Source: Ectocarpus siliculosus (taxonomy: Eukaryota; Sar; Phaeophyceae; Ectocarpales; Ectocarpaceae). Taken from it: a stretch of DNA of 64,000 nucleotides. The DNA lies in assembly GCA_000310025.1 (NCBI GenBank), contig FN649747.1, forward strand, positions 2,133,183-2,197,182, given 5' to 3'. Positions 58,001 through 64,000 of this stretch are shown in pieces (positions within the stretch are counted from its first letter, which is position 1; each line of letters starts with the position of its first letter). The notes beneath the pieces are model-generated. The model had not been told where the DNA came from. It saw only the letters and a list, made by a program, of their open reading frames with translations, and searched no databases. Made by a program: the position numbers and the translations under genes.

Positions 58001-61000
58001 GTTCTTTTCTTGGCATCATTTTGTTTTCTTTTTCAGAGTGGTTTGTACTCTATTCTTGTTTTGTTTCCCCGCGGCGTCGTATGTGCCGGGTTTTGCGACC
58101 ACGGGCTCCCCATTATTGTGGACTATAGAGCTACTGTGAGAGAAACAACAACAAAAAACAACAACACACACCCTCGAAAGGGCAACGAAGAACAAACCAT
58201 GTATACATGTGCGCTTCCAGCGTGCGAACAGTATCAGGTAGTGACCGTAGCATCGTCATGTCTTAAGAATCCGGTGGGGATTAGGCGAGATGAGACAGAC
58301 AGCAGTCCAAACATCTCCCCCGCATGACACATATGACAGAAGGCAGCCAGACCTGAACAACAGCAAACAAAAAGGAAAACGAGCTGAAATTGCGTCGGTT
58401 TGTACCGCCTTGCTGCATGTACGCTGGGAACGCTACTGCTGTTGTGTTCTCATTCCCCACACGTACACGCTCGCTCCACATCCGCTCTGGCAGCTGCCGT
58501 GCCAACGCTCCGCTGGTGTTGTTGGCAGGTGTTGACACAGGGTTCAACATCAGACAGATCAGAAACAGCTTGTCACGCACGTTTTTGGTTGAAGCTGACG
58601 ACTTCTGCCGGGCTGTTCGACACGACAGCCCGACTCTACCCGACAGCTGACGCTACAGATGGACAGAATCAGTGCGTGGTCTTCTTACAGTCACAGGAAA
58701 ACTCTGGAGACTGCGAGGAAGACTGTACAAATCTGTATATAGTCTTATTCTCGCGCAGGTGTACACGTGTACTCGTGTACACCCCCGGTGCTTTGGGCGC
58801 GCCGTGTATGCATGGTGATAATGCGAAAACGTTCATTTATATAGCAAAAATCAACGATATCAGTAGAAAAATCAGGGACGAACATTACCCCCGTTCCGGT
58901 AATTTACCGGTGAAGGGTTGGCGGGGTCGGTGAAGTCAAAAATTGAGGTAATTCTCGTCGCCTTCCCTACCCATCAGCTGCAGCTTTCCACACTCGCGCT
59001 TTGGCATTTTCGTGGCCCATAGATACTTTTTTCTGTATTTTTTTTGTCAATTCTTCGGGGAAGAGATGCGGAGACTACTGTATGTACGGGAACGAACATG
59101 ACAAAACATTTTGAAAAACAGTCAGCCTTCATCTTGCCCTTGTTTTGTTTTCTATTCTATGCATATTACTGTCAAGATGTGGGGCTGTAGAGGAGAGGGG
59201 TCAGCCACACGAGCTACATGCACCCTGCCACCCTGCTCACCCGCCCAAACCAACTGACGTGTTTAGGGGCACAGCTGATGTTGTCATACATCTTTGCAAA
59301 AATGAAGTGTACTTCGAAGTATTCGACACCAAAGTATTTTTTTTATTGTATTTGTGAATGCCACCTCAGACTGTCGTAGATTGTGACGTCTCATATATTC
59401 AATGTTTACTGTTTTCTCAGACCGCACCCACTCTCTCGGACACACTTATAAGAAGGTGCACGCCAACAATTAGGGGGTCACAGCATCGAAGCACCGCTAC
59501 TGTTGCTGTTTGGGGTCGTGTGCCAACGCTCCGAGCAGCACACAACAAAAATGAACGAAACGAATGGAAATCCCGGGGACAGTCGTTTTTCATCCCCGTT
59601 TTTTGGGGTGGTATTTACCAATATGTAGGTAAAGCCGATGGCTGGTTCGCGGAAATTACCCGTCGATGAAGGGGTCCTTGGAAAAAATGAAAAATCGCCC
59701 GTTCGAGATAATAGATATCCCGTTCGAACTTTTGGAATTGTTGTCACTGGCGGACGCGGGCCGCAGTGCACTTAAGAGACACGATCGAGACGACAGCGGA
59801 TAGAAGATCTGGCTTCCTTCACCCTTGATTGTACTAATAGTATCGAACTAGCCTAAATAGTCTCCTCCGTCAGGTGCGATGCTTGTTGTCAAGACAGCCA
59901 CAGGTAGGTCGACTGGCCCGAACGTAACGTGTTAAATATATTGTATACATCCCGTTCGACTGTGGGTATATCTCGAATGGGTAGTCTTTCTGTGTGTGTT
60001 TTTATTATTCCTTAATACCTACAGGTACAGGTAGCATTCATCAGAGGCATTTTGCAATGTTTTTGTACTTAGCACCAGCTGGCATCACTGGTATAAATCA
60101 TCAGTGTATAGACTTAAAAAGACTCGAAATAAGTCCAGTACCCAGCCGGTTTCCCTCCACTCACTGAAAAGACTCCACCACATCCCGTTCGACTGTGGGT
60201 ATATCTCGAATGGGTAGTCTTTCTGTGTGTAGTCTTTCTGTGTGTGTTTTTATTGTTCCTTAATATTTCGGGAGACGATTTCAGATAAAGAGTCGATTCC
60301 GAGATATTCCAATAAATTTACGAGATTCCACCAGATTCAACAACGGAGAAACTGAAATTCATGACGTGAGGAGGAGGTGAGGTCGGCACGGGAATTATCA
60401 AGGTGTTTGTGGGTAGCGCCCGCGGCGAGAAAGGGCAGTAAGCCTGATACAGACGAGACACAGCAGCAGTAGTCTCTCGCGGAATCGACATATCGTGTGC
60501 ACCAATGTACACTCGAGAGTTATGTTCTAACGAGCTGCCCGTCCCAAAGCCAAATAAACCTCGTCCGGAGACCGGGGGGATCTATCTGCAAAAAAAGAAG
60601 ACAGACATAGCCCTTCTGCGTGCCGACGTACGCTCTGCGAAGGGGGCACTCTGCTGTTTGTTGGTGTTGATGACTCAGACACGGCAAGCAATACAACCCT
60701 ACCTATCTTTAGTGATGGCTCATGCCGCGTCGATTTGCATGCCGGGTCGATTTTGCATGCTTTCTCCGAACACGCATTGCATTTTATTCTCCTCTCTACT
60801 CTTGCTGCTGTTGGTGCCCCGATCCCAAGAGCCATCGAGAGAGCGGACGGAGACTTTTTCGGGTTCAACGATCACGCCAATATGGAGGGGGAGACAAGCT
60901 GGTGGGGCGTGCAATTTGAACACAGCAGAGGCGAGCGGGATAAGAGGAGAAGGCCCTGCAGCAGCAGTCACGAGCTCTCTTGGGATGGCCAGCTCGGTTC

Positions 61001-61322
61001 TCGAAAGAGAGGGAGAGAAAGCGCATATTTTTGTACCGCCAGCTCCGCAGCACCAACACCCCCCACCGCCTACATGTATGTTGGTACTAATATACTGACT
61101 CTCCACACAGACCTGAGCTAGGCGCGGTTGTGACGGTGAACCTCCGCTGCCAATCTCGATTTTGACGGTATCGGCGATCTCCACGACGTCATTGACGTTG
61201 ACTTGCTCTCCGGTGTCCCCCAGCTCAACGGCTCCGTAGTGCCTCTGCCTGCTGATTGGAGGTAGCCCACTGCTGTCCGTCGTTGGGGTATCGATCGATG
61301 ACCCGACCCATCGGGTATTCAT
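46033..61322 (-). CDS. BAH-ELM2-SANT chromatin protein, paralogue C, 1318 aa, 12 exons
   Basis: Minus-strand exons: 61322-61113, 53630-52272, 51907-51602, 51324-51196, 50965-50816, 50588-50520, 49725-49288, 48942-48714, 48508-48210, 47915-47850, 47489-47428, 46672-46033; all phases join as in A and B. BAH over exons 1-2 (about 28-155; HYGAVELGD, VNVNDVVEIAD, VLSMWEDTFTG, FHARWLVHSSDL). ELM2 starts TLVGDGYQADIP (490-501); WRSIRDWD and EEEALAALVK follow in exons 3-4. SANT-like exons 5-6 (669-741) include DREDFIDLADVSKQV and end in CFFYRYLAT. The C-terminal module reads GFMGPCWSLLERAQAYLD, DQLVYMRGLIL, LLERAESCL, FDRVDLI. A Gln run lies in exon 9. Acidic stretches in exon 2 (DDDDD types) sit between BAH and ELM2. 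It faces gene B tail to tail and has the longest first intron of the three (7.5 kb). Function inferred as for A and B. Confidence 0.88.
46770..46819 (+). repeat. 23-bp tandem duplication in gene C intron 11
   Basis: Two adjacent copies of TTTCTTGGATGCGCCGGGTG plus three bases. They lie just upstream (in gene C orientation) of exon 12. Confidence 0.75.
46939..47327. mobile_element. Inverted-repeat element with a B-box-like sequence in gene C intron 11
   Basis: Both ends begin ATTAGACT-like and share an inverted segment (AGTCTAA..TTGATTTCGGCTTCTA on the left, its near-complement at about 47259-47291 on the right). Near the right end the minus strand reads GGTCGTCGGTTCGAGACCC, a B-box type sequence. 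It could be a MITE or a SINE with inverted ends. The extra ATTAGACTAGTC copy at the left edge blurs the boundary. Confidence 0.45.
48091..48127 (+). repeat. (GA)n microsatellite in gene C intron 9
   Basis: An imperfect GA run about 80 bp beyond the donor of exon 9 of gene C (minus-strand orientation). Confidence 0.7.
48370..48400 (-). repeat. CAG/CAA repeat coding for poly-Gln in gene C exon 9
   Basis: Nine consecutive Gln codons, both CAG and CAA, lie just before HPYHIRREVGDD in the segment leading to the conserved C-terminal module. The Gln tract of paralogue A is elsewhere (in the BAH domain), so the two arose separately. Confidence 0.8.
50050..50433 (-). mobile_element. tRNA-derived SINE, family 1, copy 2 in gene C intron 6
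   Basis: A minus-strand copy of the element at 44543-44936. It has head CGCCCCGGTGGACTAGTGG, B-box GTGAGTTCGAATCCGC, core GAGGGAGAGGGACGGCTGG, and 3' hairpin GGGCGACTGTCGCC followed by TTAATAAAT. The tRNA-like part could be mistaken for a tRNA gene, but the anticodon and acceptor parts do not fold as one. It lies in the same orientation as gene C. Confidence 0.75.
54502..54640. repeat. Two diverged direct repeats, about 83 bp apart
   Basis: A unit of about 55 bp (GCAGACCATCGCTGCGGCCA..ATGGTTGGGCTT) recurs diverged 83 bp later (GCAGACGATCACTTTAGTCA..ATGGTTGGGCTT). Non-coding, in intron 1 of gene C. Confidence 0.6.
54926..55440. mobile_element. 515-bp near-complete palindrome (foldback element)
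   Basis: The left arm (54926 to about 55140) and right arm (about 55225-55440) are inverted copies over nearly their whole length. They start TTGTAT..CCATGTTTATGG, continue through CGACCTTTTGGGCAGTCTGC, and end at a CCACGTTTGATTTTTT block, leaving a loop of only about 85 bp. Both arms therefore translate to the same short meaningless frame. Arms of over 200 bp with no gene point to a foldback-type non-autonomous transposon. No target duplication could be fixed. It lies in intron 1 of gene C. Confidence 0.8.
56350..56702. repeat. Two direct repeats of about 150 bp, period 205 bp
   Basis: The unit runs from TTTCTGGATTTTT through AAGCCCGCAGCCG and GGCGGTCTGCACGGACA to CTGCATCTCTGCTG. The second copy starts about 205 bp after the first. 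Copies differ by small insertions. They lie just upstream of the LINE fragment. Confidence 0.7.
56844..58170 (+). mobile_element. 5'-truncated LINE (non-LTR retrotransposon) 3' end
   Basis: The first open part (to 57086) encodes the end of a reverse transcriptase: RLLQAEVVETLLYGCASRSL, then THRQFLTRCIGWSKRKRS. A frame change between about 57080 and 57091 leads into a second open part ending at 57618, with a basic/acidic C-terminal tail (WVSRLGEDLV, WYNKVEDGAAWFMRKWHRQ). This wording is typical of the C-terminus of LINE reverse transcriptases. A non-coding T-rich stretch follows, ending in a (CAA)n-type tail near 58138-58170. It is 5'-truncated, frameshifted and inactive, and is inserted in intron 1 of gene C in the opposite orientation. 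Confidence 0.75.
59948..60267. repeat. Two direct repeats of about 70-87 bp
   Basis: CATCCCGTTCGACTGTGGGT and about 50 further bases occur at 59948-60017 and again at 60181-60267. The second copy has an internal repeat of AGTCTTTCTGTGTGT. Non-coding, in intron 1 of gene C. Confidence 0.75.
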
Positions 61323-62265
61323 ATTATTCTACCTTCGCCAAGCTTCGCCCGCTAGAATCAAAGACACGCCCTGCCAACAGACCCCGCGGTCGTGGGCGCA
61401 GCAAAAGCAGCAGCAGCGAACCGCCGTGCAGCGGTACACAGCCCTCCTATCAACGACGCCACGAGGTTTTGCTGCTTATACCCCTTTTACTGCTACAGAG
61501 GCTGGGGGTTGTGCCCGGCCCCTTGTTGTGCGTGTGCAAGAAATTCTACTTTGTCCACCCGCGCGGTCCGCTGCGCGCACTTGTACCAATCAAAAACGCA
61601 GATGATTTCTTCTCCATCCGTAAAGATCCCAAATCAGACGTGATGAAATGTGAAATGGTTCCTTGATGCAGAGAGGGCGGAGAGAGAACGACGAGGGGGA
61701 TGGGGGCGCAAGCGACGCCCTTGGGTTGGGGAGCAACAAGCGGACGCCGCAAAGAACGGTTGTGCGCGCGTCCCTGTACCCGCGGAGGTCGTGTACATCT
61801 ACTACGAGGGCACGAATTGTTTTCGCAGTGATTTGGTGATTTGGATGGGCGTGTGTCAGAAAGTTTCATAACCAACCATGTAACGTGTAACTAACTCTTT
61901 TCCTTCGCGTTTCTTCTTCTCGACGACCTCCCTAGACGATGGGGTCCTGGACCTTACTCATCATGGTGCGCCCGTCGGCTGGTAGTGATCCTGCCGCCAT
62001 GGTTGGGACGGTGGAACAGGGACGGACAAGACTCACCGCCCCAAGACAAAACGCTAACGAAACCAACCCAAAAAACAACGCCCCGTGGTGCTGCAGCGAC
62101 TTCGGGACTAAAAATTAAGGAATGATATGTGAAAAACATTCAAGACTTGCCGCTCGTCGCCACAGAAAGAATCAGTCCGATCCGATGTCGATTGATTGAT
62201 TGATTGCAATCTCAGAGATACGAGTGTGTGCAGCTACGCTTTGCACACACTGCTAAATTACGGCA

Positions 62266-62312
62266 GCAACAGAGAGAGAGAGAAAGATAGAGAGAGGCAG
62301 AGAGAGAGAGAG
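62266..62312 (+). repeat. (GA)n microsatellite
   Basis: Imperfect GA repeat in the region upstream of gene C. Confidence 0.8.
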
Positions 62313-62433
62313 GTGGTATTATACTACATTCTGCTATATACAGCAGCACAGCAGATACTACTGAGAAGTGCGACATAGTCGGAAGCGACGCGCTGCGAAG
62401 CTCGTTGTTAGTAAACTCGATCGACTTCATAAG

Positions 62434-62510
62434 TCGCGAGGGAAGGGATTGCTGTACCCTTCTCGCGACAAAAATATCTCAGGCAGGAACCGCAGGAGGG
62501 GGTCCAACCC
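62434..62510 (+). mobile_element. SINE-core fragment
   Basis: It contains GTCGCGAGGGAAGGG..CCCTTCTCGCGAC followed by AGGAACCGCAGGAGG. This corresponds to the core and downstream body of the SINEs at 44543 and 50050. No tRNA head is recognisable next to it. Confidence 0.45.
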
Positions 62511-63908
62511 CCCCCTTCTATGTGACCCCGGTCGTCTAGCTAGTAGAAGTGGAGGATAGGGGCCAGAGGGGCAGACGACAGAATCCAATGATGGGAGAAA
62601 AAAATATAAAACAAAAAAAATGTATGTAGGATGGATCGAAAATGGGAGATGATGACCTTTCTTCCAACTTCGGTTCTTTTCTCCTCATTTCGTTGTGTCG
62701 TGCTTGGAAGTTTTGTCCTCATTTCCGTTGTTGTGGTTGTTGTTGTTGCTGTCACAATCCCGTCCCCGAACTCAATATGCAGTTATTGTTTGATTGTGCC
62801 AAATGGTCGTTGCCTTTAAGTTGTTGTTGTTGTTGTTAGAATATCGTTGAACTCTTCTTCTTCTTGGTTGTTGTTGTCCAGACCCTCCAGCAGAAAGAGT
62901 ATAATACTGATAGTCTATATATATATATGTAGGCAAACGTTCCGAAACTACTACTACTGCTGCTGCTGCCCTCCTATTATTATCCATCCTCCCGTTCAAC
63001 CGAGGGAGATTTGCGTCGAGTAGGATATCCCTGACCATTCCTCATGGCAAAGCATGGCAAAAGAAAGACATGAAACTCCGTGAACGAACAAGGTTACAGC
63101 AGTCCGTGTTGCATGTTCGCATCGAATCGATCTGTTCTGTTTTTTTTTCTTTGCTCTGGCCGCCAGACTCTTTGCCCTCTTGGCCTCTCCGCTCTCTGTG
63201 TTCTTCTTCGTATATGTATGCGTACCAGACCACCACCACCACCAGCAGCCGGGGTCAGCAGAAGAACGGGAAGAAGTTGATTTTGTTCGTCTGCACTCTG
63301 ATTGATCTGTTAGCTACAGGCAGACTCTTCGTCCGCGGTGCTTGACCCTCGTTGCGTGTAGTCGATCTCTCTCTGTTGTTCGGGTAGATGTACCGTGCGT
63401 GGCTATAACAGCATGGTACGGAGAGACGCTCTTGGTTCTAAGAATATTAGATCAATCTTACAGCAGTGACGTTGGAACTCGTCGGCACGTTGTTTGTCTG
63501 TTTTTTTTCTATTCATGGACAGACTAAAAAATCCCAGTTCGTTCGGTACATAACTGCGCCGCGAGATTCGAACTCGCCGACCGAGAATCGTTGGATCTTA
63601 TTTGTAGGGGGTACCAAGGGGTACAGAACAAAACTCTTGTGTGTGTGTGCTGTCATTCTGAATCATTTTGTGTACGATACCCGTTGTCTATGCCTTGTCG
63701 GCGATGGCAACGCGTACACCATGGCTCAAACGTGCGACCATCTTGCGTAGCTTACATACATTCACTCGCTCGTAGAACAGAACCGAGTCGACTGTCGAGA
63801 TCGAGGTCAACTATTGCATGGGGGCAGCTCACGAGGCAGTTCCGTTGTGAAGAAAGTGGCGTCATCGGTGATCAAGTTTCTTCTCCTCCTCGCAAAGAAC
63901 ACAACAAA

Positions 63909-63963
63909 ACCATATTTTCCACAGATAAAGAATCCAAACCATATTTTCCACAGATAAAGAATC
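63909..63963 (+). repeat. Two copies of a roughly 27-bp tandem unit
   Basis: CCATATTTTCCACAGATAAA plus AGAATCC occurs twice in a row at the right edge of the window. No role is apparent. Confidence 0.8.
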
Positions 63964-64000
63964 CGTGGTACGCGTATCATAGATTTAGCAATCACCTGAG

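Larger units (their letters stand above)
53631..61112 (-). other. Intron 1 of gene C (7.5 kb)
   Basis: A phase-0 intron splitting the BAH domain at the boundary shared with A and B. It is the longest intron in the window. It has been a landing site: a foldback element, a LINE 3' end and three sets of local duplications lie in it. No nested host gene is recognised. An open frame at 53696-54127 (minus) next to exon 2 has no recognisable domain. Confidence 0.75.
61323..64000. other. Upstream region of gene C and right edge
   Basis: No gene is recognised. The part next to 61323 must hold the promoter of gene C. A SINE-core fragment lies near 62434-62510, (GA)n at 62266-62312, and a TTG/TTC-rich stretch at 62730-62990. 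The minus strand at 63560-63575 carries a B-box-like GAGTTCGAATCTC without a matching A-box. Open frames on both strands are short and without domains. Confidence 0.45.

Noticed and set aside
63550-63600. Possible tRNA gene on the minus strand
   Set aside because: Only a B-box-like GAGTTCGAATCTC is present. No A-box or acceptor stem at the right distance.

Overview
The window looks like nuclear DNA of a photosynthetic stramenopile, most likely a brown alga of the Ectocarpus kind. The reasons are: intron-rich genes with GT-AG borders and mostly 0.1-1.4 kb introns (first introns up to 7.5 kb); GC-rich coding sequence with many Ala, Gln, Asn, Ser and Gly runs; a plastid-type sensor kinase whose N-terminus reads like a signal peptide plus transit peptide; and scattered SINE, MITE and LINE debris. 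The species is an inference. All exon borders were read by hand from splice sites, reading phase and comparison between paralogues; there is no transcript support.

Layout. 1-4337 holds no recognised gene, only two inverted-repeat elements and simple repeats. 4338-10606 (minus) is a nine-exon gene for a GAF plus histidine-kinase protein of the cyanobacterial Hik2 / chloroplast sensor kinase (CSK) type, 651 aa. Across a 778-bp divergent spacer, 11385-13449 (plus) is a four-exon gene for a 175-aa GET1/WRB-type receptor for tail-anchored proteins. Its last intron contains a 100-N gap that is almost certainly false, because the same sequence stands on both sides.

The rest of the window is dominated by three paralogous genes for large BAH-ELM2-SANT chromatin proteins: A (15539-26915, plus, 1537 aa), B (31382-43940, plus, 1237 aa) and C (61322-46033, minus, 1318 aa). 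Each has twelve exons with the same phase at every border. A and B lie head to tail; B and C are tail to tail. BAH-ELM2-SANT is the layout of animal MTA and RERE co-repressors, but no GATA finger is seen here. Instead the three share a C-terminal helical module that I do not recognise.

The spacers and long first introns carry 219-bp TA-flanked MITEs, tRNA-derived SINEs sharing a core, a 515-bp near-perfect foldback element, a truncated LINE 3' end, and a cysteine-rich antisense ORF inside intron 1 of gene A that resembles the P2X7 cytosolic domain. CSK and GET1 are ordinary organelle and secretory genes; the BAH-ELM2-SANT triplet is the distinctive content.
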